A DNA stretch of 64,000 nt from Microbacterium radiodurans (GCF_008710705.1 NZ_VYRZ01000004.1:62001-126000), one strand, 5' to 3'; shown: positions 41,239 through 51,053, numbered from the stretch's first letter. The notes: generated by a model from the letters alone, not told the origin. Translations and numbers: made by a program.

Positions 41239-44200
41239 TCACGCCGCGCGGCGGCGGCGGATGATGCCGATCGCGAGAAGCCCGAGCCCCAGCACGAGCA
41301 CGCCCGCACCGATGCCGATGTTCGTCGCGACAGCGCCGGCATCCTGACCCGTGGCCGGCAGGCCCGTCACCGTGGGCGAGCTCGCCCCGGGCGTGACCAC
41401 CGTCACCTGTGCGGTCAGCTCGCCGCCCGGAACCACCAGCGCCACGGTGTGCACACCGGCGGTCGCGTAGGCCGGGACGGTGAACACACCGGATGCCGTG
41501 CCGTCGGCGCCCACGGTCAGGGTGCCGAGGCGCACCGGCGCCGACCGGAACTCCACCGCGAACACCGTGCCCGGCGTGGCGCCCGAGACGCTGACCGGCA
41601 GCTGCCCGCCGGGAGCGATCTGCGAGACGCCGACCCGCAGCACCTCGGCGCCGTTGAGCGAGCCGCTCGGCTCCTGACCCGGGTTGCCACCCGGGTTGCC
41701 GCCCGGGTTGCCGCCCGGGTTGCCACCCGGGTTCCCACCCGGGTTCGTCGACTTCGCCGGGATGGCCGCCTCGGCGACCGCGGAGACGTTGCCGGCGACA
41801 TCGGTCACCCGAACCCGCGCGGTGGTCGCGGCGTCGCCGACGGAGACCGCTCCGCCCGCCGACGTCAGCCATGCGCCGTCACCGAGCCGGTACTCGACGA
41901 GCGCCACTCCGGAGAGGGCATCCGTCCCGGCGGGGGTGATGGTGCGAGCCGTCGCGTCCCAGCCGACGGTCGCCTCGGGCGCCGCGGTGTCGCGCTTGAC
42001 CTCGACCGAGCCGGGCTCGGAGGTGTTGCCCGCGGCATCCTTCGCCCGGAACCACACCGTCGTCGTGCCGTCCGCGGTGACCTCGATGGGCGCCGTGTAG
42101 GCCGCCCACGCGCCGTCGCCGACGCGGGCCTCGATCACCGGAGCGTCGTCGCGGTCGTCGATCGCCGTCGCGGCGACCGTGACCGTGCCCGTGTACCAGC
42201 CGCTGGCCGGCGCCGCCGGCGACACGGTGGACGTGACCACCGGCGCCTGTGTGTCGGGAACGACCACGTCGGAGTGCTCCCACACCTGCCATTCCTTGAT
42301 GCCGACGCTGCCCTTGCCCGATTCGGTGCCGACCGGGGTCAGGTTCAGGCGCAGGCGCGTCGTCTCGACGGGGGCGAACTCGACGGTGTTGTAGGCGTCC
42401 TTCGCCACGCCGTACGCGCCGGTCGCCTCGACCGGGACCCACGCCTCGGTCTCGGTGTCCCAGTACTCCGCCGCCCAGTCCTTCGGCACGTCGATGCCGA
42501 GTCCCTGCGCGTCGATGTTCGAGACGAAGTACACGCCCAGCGAGCCGATGCGGACCGGTTCGGTCCACTCGTACTGCACCCACTGCGGCGAGACCTCGGG
42601 CCACACACCCCAGACGTTCGCGTTGTCATTCGGGGTGACATCGCCCGACGAGGTCGGCTGGACGTCGTCGTTCAGACCGTCCACCGTGTTCCACCCCGCC
42701 GTGCCCGACGCCGTGGGCGTCGCCAGCAGCGCCACGTTGCGACGCTGCTCGCCGTCGGCCTTCGGGACGGTGCGCTCGACGACCTGCGACACGTTGCCCG
42801 CGGTATCGGTCGCCCGCACCGCGACCCGCGTCTCGTCGAGGCCGACGAGCACGTTGCCCGTGATCGCCGTCCACGCCGGGTCGTCGTTCAGCCGGTACTC
42901 GACCGATGCGACGCCCGAGGCGGCATCCGTGGCCGCCGCCTTGACCGTCCGCGAGACGGCGTCGGCGGTGACCTCCACCACCGGGGCGGTGGTGTCGATG
43001 CGCACGGTCTGCTCGGCCACGGCCGACTGGTTGCCCGCGGCATCCGTCGACCGCGCCTGGAGAACGTGGCTGCCATCGCCCTGGACCGACACCGCACCCG
43101 TGTAGGCCGCCCAGGCGCCCTGGTCGACGCGCACCTCGGTGCGCGGGGCCGGATCCTGGTCGTCGGTCGCGGTGACATCCACCGTCACCGACTGCTTGTG
43201 CCAGCCCGAATCCGGTGCCGCAGGCGAGACCTGGAAGGCCACCGTGGGCGCCTTCGTGTCGTCTCCGCCGCCACCGACGGTCACAGCAGCCGATGCGGCC
43301 TTCGTGCCCGGCAGATCGCTCTGCACCGTGCCGGCGACGGTGAAGTCACCGGCCTGCGCGTACGACGCCGGATCGACGGAGTCCCAGGTCACCGGAAGGT
43401 CCTGGCGCGAGCCGTCGTTGAACAGCACGCCGATGGCCTTCGGCAGCACCGGGGCCACACCGACGAGGGTGCGCGTGGTGACCGCGTCGATCTGGTTGAT
43501 CTGACCCGGGTTGGTCGCGCGGACCCACACCGTCGCCTTGGCCGGCAGCGGCGAGCCGGGCACGATGCCCGACAGCGGGAAGCTGCCCTCGCCCGCGACC
43601 TGCGCCTCGGTGACCGGAGCCCACGAGACCGGGAGGTCGGCGTGGCTGCCGTCGGAGTACGTCGCGTCCACCGTCGCGGGCAGCTGCGGCAGGGTTCCCA
43701 CGGACGTCCGGACATCGATCGGCTCGATCGCCGTCGGGGTGTCGGCATAGACCTCGAGCTCGCTGACCGCCACGGCCGCCCGCGTCGAGCCGGATCCGGC
43801 CGCCTCGAGCACGACGCGCAGGCGCGTCGTCGTCACGGCGTCGAAGGTCACCGAGTTGCCGGCATCGCGAGCGACGCCGTATCCCGAGGCCCCCGAGACG
43901 TCAGCCCACTCCGAGCCCGTCCAGTACTGCGCCTTCCAGCCCTTCGGAACGTTCACGCCGCTGCCCGAGTTCGGGTCGGACTGGTCGCTCCAGAAGCTGA
44001 TCTCGGCACCGGCGATGCGCTGCGGGGTCTGCCATTCGTACTGCAGCCAGCGGGTCGCCGGGTGGTTGCCCGACCAGGTGCCCCAGATGTCACTCTGGCT
44101 GCCGCCGGTGAACAGCACGGTGCCGTCGTTGACCGCGCGGACGTCGTTCCACGACGCGGTGTATTCGGCGGTCGGCACGGCGTCGGGGGCGACGTTCGCA

Positions 44201-47200
44201 CCGGCCGTCGCCGGCTCGCCCTGCACCGTGACGTCGGCCTGCGACGTCCTCTCGCCGTCGTCGGCGGTCAGGCGCAGCACGTACTCGCCCTCGTCCGAGA
44301 ACCGCGCCGTGGTCGAGGCCGAGGCCGGATCGTCGAAGAGCACGGTCGCACCCTCGGGCGCGCTCTGCACCGTCCACTGCGCGCTCAGCTCGCCGCTGGG
44401 CAGGCCGTCGTCCTTCACCGTCCCGACGAGCGCCGCTGCGCCGCCGACCGAGGCCTGGCGGTTCTCCCACGCCGTCACGAGCGGCGCCTGGTTCGTCGAC
44501 TCCGGCGCAGCGATGCCGGTGCGGAACACCTGCAGCTCCTTGACACCGGTCTTCGCGCCGGCCGCGTGCGTCGCCGTCAGTCGCACGGCGTCGCCGGTGA
44601 CCTCGGGGAACTGCACGTGGTTGTAGTTCGCCCGCGGGTAGGCCGGCATGCGCGCCTGCTGCGGGATCGGCGTCCACTGCCCGTCGCGGCGGACCTCGAG
44701 GGTGTACACCGACGGCTCCGCGTAACCCGCGGCCGTCGCCGACGACGAGCTGTCGTAGAAGTAGACCCGCGCGTCGTCGAAGGTCTGCTCGCCGCCGAGC
44801 TCGACGGTCAGCGCGTCCTTGTCGTTCGGCGACCCGGCGGTGCCCCAGAAGGGCTCGTTGATCGTCGTGCCGTTGACGGCGCCGGCGGGCTCACGCCCGG
44901 GAGCGGAGAACGTCGCGGTCGCCGACGCTGCGAGGTTGTCGCTGCCCGTGCTGGCGGTGCGGATGTCGGCGCCGGCCTTGGCGAACAAGTCGACCACGCG
45001 GGCGTCGTCGGCGAAGCGCACCTCCTGCGGCGTCTGCACGGCGGATGCCGCGGCCGTCACGACCTCGGCGTCGCCCTCGAGCACCTCGACCTCACCGGTG
45101 GCGGGGTCGTAGACGACGTGCGCGAGGTCGTCGACGGTGAACGCGAGCTCGCCGTCGAGGAAGACCGAGTAGCCCTCGGGCACGTCGTCGCCGTAGTGGC
45201 GCTCGCCGCCCGGCTGGTCCCACGTGACGGTCAGGTCGCGGTCGCGGAAGCGGATGTTGTTCGCGGTGAAGTGGTCCCACCCGATCGCGATCGGGTCGAG
45301 CTCGATCTTGGCGTCGCTGCGGGTGCGGACACCCATCGCGTCCTCGATCATCGTGAAGTTCGTCGCGCCGAGGATCGTGTGGTGGATCCACGAGCGGTAG
45401 TCGATCTTCTGCGGATCGGCCGAGCCGTTGGCCCAGAACTCGTTCTGGTCGGGCAGGCGGTTGTCACCGCCGTTCTGGTAGTGGGCCCACGCGTTCCAGT
45501 AGAGGAGCTTCTTGTACCACTCGGCGTCGATCGCGTCGGTCGGGTAGTCGCGCAGCACGGAAGACAGCATGCGGAACATCACCGTGGAGTTGATCACCGA
45601 GAAGTTGTTGCTGCCTTCGCCGCCGGTGGCGTTGTACGCCGCCTGATCCGCCTGGTTCGCCGTGAAGAACGGGAAGATCGGATACTGCTTGTCGTCGGCG
45701 AACAGCCGGAGCGCGTTGACGTAGTCGTCCTTGTAGTCGGCGTCACCCGGCTTCGGCACCAGCCCGACCGCGAAGGGGTAGTAGTTGTTGATCTCCTTCC
45801 ACGGGACGTGCTCGCCGTTGTTCGCCATCGCGTGCTCGAGCAGCTTGCGGTCGGGGTTCCAGAGCACATCCATGACCTGGGTCTTGATGTTCTGGGCGAA
45901 CGCGGTCATCTCGTCGGCCTTGGCCGTGTTGCCCGCGGTGCGGTAGGCCTCGGCAGCGGCGAGCGCGTTCGAGTAGAGGTAGGCGTTCTCGGCACGGTCC
46001 TGGAAGCCGCCCTTCCAGTGGAACGACACGGCATCCGCGTCGTTGCCGGTCATCGCGCCCCAGTCGTATTCGATGAGCCCGTTGCCGTTGTGGTCGTAGG
46101 CGTCGACGAGTCCCTTGACGTCGTACTCGGCGTACTCGGCGAGGTTCTGCGCGATCGCAGTCGGTCCACCGTGCAGCTCGTATGCGCGCCAGGCCGCCTC
46201 GGAGATGTACTGCGTGTAGCTGTTGGACCAGTTGGCCGGGTCGCCGGGGTTGTCGACGAACTTGTAGCTCTTGCTCGTCTCGCCCGCCGAGACCCAGGGG
46301 CCGTATGAGTAGATGGGGTCGCGGAAGTACTTCAGGTCGTCGATGAACATGCCCGTCGTGAGCACGATCGCGTTGTTGTAGCCGAGCACGCCCTCCATGG
46401 ACGTCGGGAACTGGTACGTGTTTCCCGGCATGTCGGCGTCGAGGAAGTTGTAACGCATCAACCACCAGCGGTAGTAGAGCGTCTTGTCGATGTTGTCCTC
46501 GGGGGTGTCGAGGTAGGGCACGTTCTCGGCCCACCACCGGTTGTAGAGCGTCACGTGAGCGGTGTACGCCGCAGCCGAGGTGGCTTCGCGGATCGAGTCG
46601 TAGTCCGTGCGCGAGTCGGCGATCTCGTCGGTCACGAGGCCGAGCTGGACCTTCGCGGACACCGTTCCGCCCGCCGGAACCGAGAGGGTGCGCACGAGCG
46701 TCTCGCCGGCGGGGACGAAGTCGTCTCCCGACAGACGCGGCGAGAGCTTCGTCAGGTCGTTCAGCGCCTGCACGTGGCCGACGAGCTCGTCGCCCTCGGC
46801 GGTCGTGGCGTACGGCGAGGTCGCGACGAGCTCGACGTCGACCGCGCCGCCCGTCGCCCGGACGTCGAGGTTCGTCACCAGCACGTTCGCGTCGGTGATG
46901 AACTTCGTCTGGACGACCTCGATGCCGGCTGCGGCGTTGGTGTGCACGCTCTGCCAGTAGCTCGGGGTCTGCTTGCGCTTCGCGGTGTCCTCGGTGAGGG
47001 CGATGTCGGCGCCGCCGATGCGGGCGGTGATCGTGTAGCCGCTGCGGCCGTCGATCGCCTCCCAATAGGCCAGCTGGCCGGCGAAGCCGAGGACGGCCGG
47101 GTTGTGCTCCTTCATGAAGGCGGCGCGGCCGCGGGTGAACAGCCACTGGTTGTTGTCGCCGAAGCTGCCCGCCGTGCCGGTGCGGGCGAGCATCTCGTCC

Positions 47201-47463
47201 ATCCAGAAGTCGCTCTGCGCGGTCGATCCGGCCCCGGACGCGACGTCGGCGTCGAAGATCCGCATCAGCTGGTTGCCGGGGGTGTACGTCACCCCCGTGT
47301 CCGGCACCGGGTTGGGGCTGCCCGAGAAGGTCGGGTAGCCGATGTCGGTGTTGGCGGCGTAGGCCGGCGCGACCGCGAAGGTCGTCGCCAGCACGGCCGT
47401 GACCGCTGCTGCAGCGATCGCGGTTCGCCCGAGCCGACTGGAGGTCGTCGGAGTGCAGTCCAC
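41239..47463 (-). CDS. Wall-anchored GH121-like enzyme (beta-L-arabinobiosidase, HypBA2-type)
   Basis: 2074 residues from a GTG (VDCTPTTSSRLGRTAIAAA) with GAGAGGAA upstream; an earlier in-frame GTG at 47520 lacks an RBS and a signal start. Signal peptide to about 36, catalytic (alpha/alpha)6-type region about 38-825 with LYYRWWLMRYNFLDADMPG, TSMEGVLGYNNAIVLTTGMF, KEINNYYPFAVG, LPDQNEFWANG and YRSWIHHTILGATNF. This block matches my memory of GH121 HypBA2 of bifidobacteria, which frees beta-1,2-arabinobiose from hydroxyproline-linked arabinans. Then three discoidin-like modules (about 843, 1087, 1577), a PKD-like domain, Big_4 domains, Ig-like repeats, a GNPG repeat, a last Ig-like domain and LPATGQ with helix and RRRR tail. 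Own promoter with operator; followed by a perfect hairpin. Confidence 0.82.
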   Translation of the reverse strand: MDCTPTTSSRLGRTAIAAAAVTAVLATTFAVAPAYAANTDIGYPTFSGSPNPVPDTGVTYTPGNQLMRIFDADVASGAGSTAQSDFWMDEMLARTGTAGSFGDNNQWLFTRGRAAFMKEHNPAVLGFAGQLAYWEAIDGRSGYTITARIGGADIALTEDTAKRKQTPSYWQSVHTNAAAGIEVVQTKFITDANVLVTNLDVRATGGAVDVELVATSPYATTAEGDELVGHVQALNDLTKLSPRLSGDDFVPAGETLVRTLSVPAGGTVSAKVQLGLVTDEIADSRTDYDSIREATSAAAYTAHVTLYNRWWAENVPYLDTPEDNIDKTLYYRWWLMRYNFLDADMPGNTYQFPTSMEGVLGYNNAIVLTTGMFIDDLKYFRDPIYSYGPWVSAGETSKSYKFVDNPGDPANWSNSYTQYISEAAWRAYELHGGPTAIAQNLAEYAEYDVKGLVDAYDHNGNGLIEYDWGAMTGNDADAVSFHWKGGFQDRAENAYLYSNALAAAEAYRTAGNTAKADEMTAFAQNIKTQVMDVLWNPDRKLLEHAMANNGEHVPWKEINNYYPFAVGLVPKPGDADYKDDYVNALRLFADDKQYPIFPFFTANQADQAAYNATGGEGSNNFSVINSTVMFRMLSSVLRDYPTDAIDAEWYKKLLYWNAWAHYQNGGDNRLPDQNEFWANGSADPQKIDYRSWIHHTILGATNFTMIEDAMGVRTRSDAKIELDPIAIGWDHFTANNIRFRDRDLTVTWDQPGGERHYGDDVPEGYSVFLDGELAFTVDDLAHVVYDPATGEVEVLEGDAEVVTAAASAVQTPQEVRFADDARVVDLFAKAGADIRTASTGSDNLAASATATFSAPGREPAGAVNGTTINEPFWGTAGSPNDKDALTVELGGEQTFDDARVYFYDSSSSATAAGYAEPSVYTLEVRRDGQWTPIPQQARMPAYPRANYNHVQFPEVTGDAVRLTATHAAGAKTGVKELQVFRTGIAAPESTNQAPLVTAWENRQASVGGAAALVGTVKDDGLPSGELSAQWTVQSAPEGATVLFDDPASASTTARFSDEGEYVLRLTADDGERTSQADVTVQGEPATAGANVAPDAVPTAEYTASWNDVRAVNDGTVLFTGGSQSDIWGTWSGNHPATRWLQYEWQTPQRIAGAEISFWSDQSDPNSGSGVNVPKGWKAQYWTGSEWADVSGASGYGVARDAGNSVTFDAVTTTRLRVVLEAAGSGSTRAAVAVSELEVYADTPTAIEPIDVRTSVGTLPQLPATVDATYSDGSHADLPVSWAPVTEAQVAGEGSFPLSGIVPGSPLPAKATVWVRATNPGQINQIDAVTTRTLVGVAPVLPKAIGVLFNDGSRQDLPVTWDSVDPASYAQAGDFTVAGTVQSDLPGTKAASAAVTVGGGGDDTKAPTVAFQVSPAAPDSGWHKQSVTVDVTATDDQDPAPRTEVRVDQGAWAAYTGAVSVQGDGSHVLQARSTDAAGNQSAVAEQTVRIDTTAPVVEVTADAVSRTVKAAATDAASGVASVEYRLNDDPAWTAITGNVLVGLDETRVAVRATDTAGNVSQVVERTVPKADGEQRRNVALLATPTASGTAGWNTVDGLNDDVQPTSSGDVTPNDNANVWGVWPEVSPQWVQYEWTEPVRIGSLGVYFVSNIDAQGLGIDVPKDWAAEYWDTETEAWVPVEATGAYGVAKDAYNTVEFAPVETTRLRLNLTPVGTESGKGSVGIKEWQVWEHSDVVVPDTQAPVVTSTVSPAAPASGWYTGTVTVAATAIDDRDDAPVIEARVGDGAWAAYTAPIEVTADGTTTVWFRAKDAAGNTSEPGSVEVKRDTAAPEATVGWDATARTITPAGTDALSGVALVEYRLGDGAWLTSAGGAVSVGDAATTARVRVTDVAGNVSAVAEAAIPAKSTNPGGNPGGNPGGNPGGNPGGNPGQEPSGSLNGAEVLRVGVSQIAPGGQLPVSVSGATPGTVFAVEFRSAPVRLGTLTVGADGTASGVFTVPAYATAGVHTVALVVPGGELTAQVTVVTPGASSPTVTGLPATGQDAGAVATNIGIGAGVLVLGLGLLAIGIIRRRRAA
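41681..41740 (-). repeat. 12-bp coding tandem repeat (GNPG linker)
   Basis: Five copies of GGGTTGCCACCC-type units inside the GH121-like gene, encoding a Gly-Asn-Pro-Gly run in the wall-spanning linker. Copy number may vary between strains. Confidence 0.8.
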
Positions 47464-47551
47464 GGTGGTTGATTCCTCTCGGCGCCGTTCGTCGATGAGC
47501 AGCGCGTGCGTGGCTGGCACGCTACAGAGAGGTCGAGGAGTTCCGCAACGC

Positions 47552-47580
47552 TTTTCGGTTATTTCGAAACGCCCCGAAAA
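47552..47580. promoter_or_regulatory. LacI-type operator upstream of the GH121-like gene
   Basis: TTTCGGTTATTTCG at 47553-47566 is identical to the site in front of the ABC transporter. It runs into TTTCGAAA (palindromic) and CCGAAAA, giving outer arms TTTTCGG/CCGAAAA. It lies 89 bp upstream of the GTG start and just after the LacI gene stop. Confidence 0.7.
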
Positions 47581-47598
47581 CGGCGACCCTCCGAAGAC

Positions 47599-48621
47599 TC
47601 AGCGGTGGGCGATCGTCGAGCCGCGGATGACGAGCTTGACGGGCAGCTGGTGCGTGCCCGATCCGATGTCGGCGCCGTCGATCGCGTCGAAGATGCGCTG
47701 CGCGGCCTGGCGGCCGAGCTGCTGCAGATTCGCGTCGATGCTCGTCAGCGGCGGGCGCGCGTTGGCCGCGAGCAGCTCCCAGTTGTCGTAGCCGATGACT
47801 GCGAGGTCCCCCGGCACGTCGCGCCCGAGATCGCGCGCCGTGTCGATGACCCCGCGCGCGATCTGGTCGGAGCCGCAGAAGACCGCGTCGACATCGGGAT
47901 GCCGCTCGAGCAGCATCGCGGTGGCGTCCCGTCCCCAGTGCTCGGTCCACGCGGCGAACATCGGCTCGGCGATGAAGTCGAGGCCCGCGGCGCCGAGCGC
48001 GGCTCGGGCGCCGGCGAGGCGGTCCTGCGCGGCCGCGTACGTCGGGTCGCCGGTGATGTGGGCGATGCGGGTGCGGCCGCAGGAGAGCAGGTGCTCGATG
48101 GCGAGCCGGCCGCCTGAGTAGTTGTCGGGCGTGAGCGAGAGATCACGGGCGTCGTCCGACGGCGAGTAGGCGTACACGACGGGGACGGGGATCTCCTGCC
48201 CGAGGGAGGGACGCGGGTCGGTCTGCCGCCCCACGACGATGATCCCGTCGACGCGGCGGCTGAGGAGAGCCCGCAGGTGATGCTGCTCGCGGATGGCGTC
48301 GCCGCGCGCATCGCAGAGGAAGACGTTGACCTGTCCGGCCCCGAAGGCGTCTTCGGCGCCGGAGAGGATCGGGATCATGAAGCGGCCTTCGAGGTCGCTC
48401 GTGAGCAGACCCACCGTTCCGGTGCGCCCGGCGAGGAGGCTGCGCGCGGCCGCGTTGGGCGTGAACGTCAGCTCGTCAGCGGCGGCGAGGACGCGCTTGC
48501 GCGTGGCCGGTGCGACATCGCCGCGGCCGTTGAGCGCTTTGGATGCGGTCGCGATCGAGACGCCGGCGCGACGTGCCACATCGCTGAGAGTCGTGGCGCG
48601 TTGCCCATCGGTCGGTGCCAT
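47599..48621 (-). CDS. LacI-family regulator of the arabino-oligosaccharide locus
   Basis: 340 residues from MAPTDGQRATTLSDVARRAG; an ATG six codons earlier (48639) is possible, and neither start has a strong RBS. The LacI helix-turn-helix (SDVARRAGVSIATASKALNG) and hinge (AARSLLAGRTGTVGLL) are followed by a sugar-sensing domain (VDAVFCGSDQIARGVID, DLAVIGYDNWELLA). It is divergent from the ABC transporter and directly upstream of the GH121-like gene, and both promoters carry the same 14-bp site, so it is the best candidate to bind it. The inducer is probably an arabinose oligosaccharide, by context. Confidence 0.9.
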   Translation of the reverse strand: MAPTDGQRATTLSDVARRAGVSIATASKALNGRGDVAPATRKRVLAAADELTFTPNAAARSLLAGRTGTVGLLTSDLEGRFMIPILSGAEDAFGAGQVNVFLCDARGDAIREQHHLRALLSRRVDGIIVVGRQTDPRPSLGQEIPVPVVYAYSPSDDARDLSLTPDNYSGGRLAIEHLLSCGRTRIAHITGDPTYAAAQDRLAGARAALGAAGLDFIAEPMFAAWTEHWGRDATAMLLERHPDVDAVFCGSDQIARGVIDTARDLGRDVPGDLAVIGYDNWELLAANARPPLTSIDANLQQLGRQAAQRIFDAIDGADIGSGTHQLPVKLVIRGSTIAHR

Positions 48622-48696
48622 CCTGATCCGTTTCCTCATCGTTACATTCGGCCGTCTTGACGTCGGTCATGACCTAGGTTACCTTCCCGAAAGGGA

Positions 48697-48710
48697 TTTC
48701 GGTTATTTCG
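48697..48710. promoter_or_regulatory. LacI-type operator in the ABC-transporter/LacI divergent promoter
   Basis: TTTCGGTTATTTCG, identical to 47553-47566, set in an AT-richer patch with flanking CCCGAAA and TTTCCCGA. It lies 71 bp upstream of the binding-protein ATG and 76 bp upstream of the divergent LacI start. Confidence 0.7.
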
Positions 48711-48780
48711 TATTTCCCGACTCACGCGGTGCCCGGCCCGAACGCCGCATCCGCTCAAAGAAGAGCTAGAGGAGACTCCC

Positions 48781-50085
48781 ATGACCCTATTCCGGCGCCG
48801 CTCGGCATTCCGCGCCGCGACAGCCGTGCTCATCGCGGGCGCGCTCGTCGGCGGCCTCGCCGCTTGTGCGGGTGGCAACAACGGCGGCACCAACGCCGCC
48901 CCCGCCGACATCCCCGCCGAAGGCACCGACGACGGCACGACGCTGACGCTCTGGACCCGCGCGCCGCTCGAGCGCCAGGCGAAGCTGCTCGTCGAGGCCT
49001 ACAACGCCAGCCACGAGAACCAGGTCGAGCTCACCGTCGTCCCGAACGACGACTACGTCGCGAAGGTCGGCGCCGCCGCAGGCTCGGGCGGCCTCCCCGA
49101 CCTCTTCGCCGCCGACATCGTCTACGTCCCGAACTGGGTCGAGCAGGGCCTGTTCCAGGACATCACCGACCAGATCGACGGCCTCGACTACAAGGACGAG
49201 ATCAACCCGGGCCACCTCTCGGCGGGCACGGTCGACGGCCAGGAGCACGTGCTGCCCTTCGTCCTCGACCTGTCGATGCTCATGTGGAACAAGGAGCTGT
49301 TCGCCGAGGCGGGCCTCGACCCCGAGAAGGCGCCCGCCACCCTCTCCGAGTTCGCCGACGCCGCCAAGGCCGTCCAGGGCCTCAACAAGCCCGGCGTCTC
49401 GGGCACCTCGACCGGTCTCAACTGCGGTGGCTGCCTCGTGTTCACGTGGTTCCCGTCGGTCTGGGCATCGGGCGAAGAGGTTCTCAGCGACGACGGCACC
49501 GAGTCGCTCCTCGCGGGAGACGCCGCGAAGGAGGTCTACAGCACCTGGCAGGATCTCGAGTCTGCCGGGGCCGTCGCGCCGGGCTCGGCCGACGAGACCG
49601 GAGCCACCTGGGTCGCCGGTTTCCAGGAGGGCAACGTCGGCGTCATGCCGTTCCCCGCCACCCTGCTGTCGGGACTCGACTTCGAGGCCGGCGTGGCCGG
49701 CATCCCCGGCGTCGACGGCGGCGCGTCGACCTTCGTCGGCGGTGACGGCATCGGCATCTCGAAGGACTCCGACCAGTCCGCGCAGGCGTGGAACTTCCTC
49801 TCGTGGATGATGTCGGAGGACGCTCAGGTCGAGGTGCTCGCCAAGGACGGCAACGCCGTCTCGCGCGGCGACCTCGCCGAGAACACCTACGCGTCGGAGG
49901 ACCCGCGTCAGGTGACGATCAACCAGGTCGCCGCCGAGGGCAAGACGCCCGTCGCGCTGAACTTCCAGCAGGCGTTCAACGCCCCGGGCAGCCCGTGGCT
50001 GAACCTCGTCCGCAACGCTGTGCTCGACGGAACGTCCACCGTCGACGCCGACAACGACGAGATCACCGCGATCCTCGGTCAGTGA
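48781..50085 (+). CDS. Sugar ABC transporter substrate-binding lipoprotein (CUT1)
   Basis: 434 residues, GAGGAGA before the ATG. Lipoprotein signal with lipobox LAAC (Cys near 28), then a family-1 extracellular binding protein: TLTLWTRAPLERQAKLLVEA, VVPNDDYVAKVGAAAGSGGL, VYVPNWVEQGLFQDIT, LSMLMWNKELFAEAGLDPEK, GDGIGISKDSDQSAQAWNFL. It would capture oligosaccharides for the two permeases that follow. No ATPase gene is in the window; CUT1 systems in actinobacteria often share a common MsiK ATPase. Next to GH127, the cargo is probably beta-arabinobiose or similar. Confidence 0.92.
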   Translation: MTLFRRRSAFRAATAVLIAGALVGGLAACAGGNNGGTNAAPADIPAEGTDDGTTLTLWTRAPLERQAKLLVEAYNASHENQVELTVVPNDDYVAKVGAAAGSGGLPDLFAADIVYVPNWVEQGLFQDITDQIDGLDYKDEINPGHLSAGTVDGQEHVLPFVLDLSMLMWNKELFAEAGLDPEKAPATLSEFADAAKAVQGLNKPGVSGTSTGLNCGGCLVFTWFPSVWASGEEVLSDDGTESLLAGDAAKEVYSTWQDLESAGAVAPGSADETGATWVAGFQEGNVGVMPFPATLLSGLDFEAGVAGIPGVDGGASTFVGGDGIGISKDSDQSAQAWNFLSWMMSEDAQVEVLAKDGNAVSRGDLAENTYASEDPRQVTINQVAAEGKTPVALNFQQAFNAPGSPWLNLVRNAVLDGTSTVDADNDEITAILGQ

Positions 50086-50092
50086 CACCCCC

Positions 50093-50123
50093 GGGGGCGT
50101 CGCCGCACGGCGGCGGCGCCCCC
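50093..50123 (+). terminator. Intercistronic hairpin between binding protein and permease
   Basis: A 13-bp stem with one U-G pair (50093-50105 with 50111-50123) and 5-nt loop, 7 bp after the binding-protein stop. Such hairpins commonly raise the ratio of binding protein to permease by partial termination or by protecting the upstream mRNA. Confidence 0.65.
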
Positions 50124-50146
50124 ACCCTCGCTCCGGAAGGAATGAC

Positions 50147-51052
50147 GTGGCACTCACCACATCACCGCGCCGCACCCGATATCGGCGCACCGCCCTCGGC
50201 GGACCGATCCAGGGGTGGCTCTACGCCGCCCCGACCGCGATCTTCGTCATCGCCCTGTTCCTCATCCCGCTCGTGCTCGTGCTGCAGATGTCGGGCTCGG
50301 ACTGGCCGCTCCTGCGCGGCAACATGGGCGCGAACTTCCCGACGAACTTCGCCGAGGCGCTCGATCACCGCCTCTTCTGGGACTCGGTCCGCTTCACGCT
50401 CGTCTACACCGTCATCACGACGGTGCTGCTGATCGGCCTCGGCCTCGGTCTCGCTCTGCTCGTGCAGGAGTCGACCGCCTGGAAGGGGTTCCTGCGCACC
50501 GCGTTCCTGCTGCCGAGCGCGCTCGGCCTGGCCTCGGCATCCCTGCTCTTCTACGTCCTCTACTCCCCCATCGCCGGCCCGTTCGCCGGGCTCATGGAAT
50601 CGTGGGGCGTCACCTTCCTCGGCACACCCGACGGCGCGCTCTGGTCGACGGTGTTCCTCATCGTGTGGCGCTACGCGGGCTTCTACATGCTGCTGCTGCT
50701 CGTGGGCCTGCAGGGCATCCCCGAGGACATCTACGAGGCCGCCCGCATCGACGGCGCCTCACGGTGGCAGATCTTCCGCGACATCACGGTGCCGCTGCTG
50801 CGTCCGACGTTCGCACTGACGACCGTCATGTGCGTGACCGGGTCGCTCCTGGCGTTCGACCAGTTCTACATCCTGACCAAGGGCGGTCCGGACAACAGCA
50901 CGATGACCGTCGTGCAGCTCATCTACAACATCGCGTTCCAGGGGCAGAACAATCTCGGCGTCGCCGCGGCCCTGTCGGTGATCATCCTGCTCGCCCTGGT
51001 CGTCATCAACGTCGTGCAGCTGCGCGCGTTCCGTCGCCCCGAGGAGGCCTGA
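50147..51052 (+). CDS. Sugar ABC transporter permease (MalF-like)
   Basis: 301 residues from a GTG with GGAAGGA upstream. Six transmembrane segments: first at about 24-45 (WLYAAPTAIFVIALFLIPLV), last at about 270-290. The cytoplasmic EAA loop is EAARIDGASRWQIFRDITVP near 200, the contact to the ATPase. QFYILTKGGPDNSTM is typical of MalF-like CUT1 permeases. It pairs with the next gene, one base after its stop. Confidence 0.93.
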   Translation: MALTTSPRRTRYRRTALGGPIQGWLYAAPTAIFVIALFLIPLVLVLQMSGSDWPLLRGNMGANFPTNFAEALDHRLFWDSVRFTLVYTVITTVLLIGLGLGLALLVQESTAWKGFLRTAFLLPSALGLASASLLFYVLYSPIAGPFAGLMESWGVTFLGTPDGALWSTVFLIVWRYAGFYMLLLLVGLQGIPEDIYEAARIDGASRWQIFRDITVPLLRPTFALTTVMCVTGSLLAFDQFYILTKGGPDNSTMTVVQLIYNIAFQGQNNLGVAAALSVIILLALVVINVVQLRAFRRPEEA

Positions 51053-51053
51053 C

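Noticed and set aside
40417..46308. A 1963-codon plus-strand open frame across the GH121-like gene
   Set aside because: The opposite strand encodes clear GH, discoidin and sorting motifs; this frame is Val/Arg-rich without any motif.
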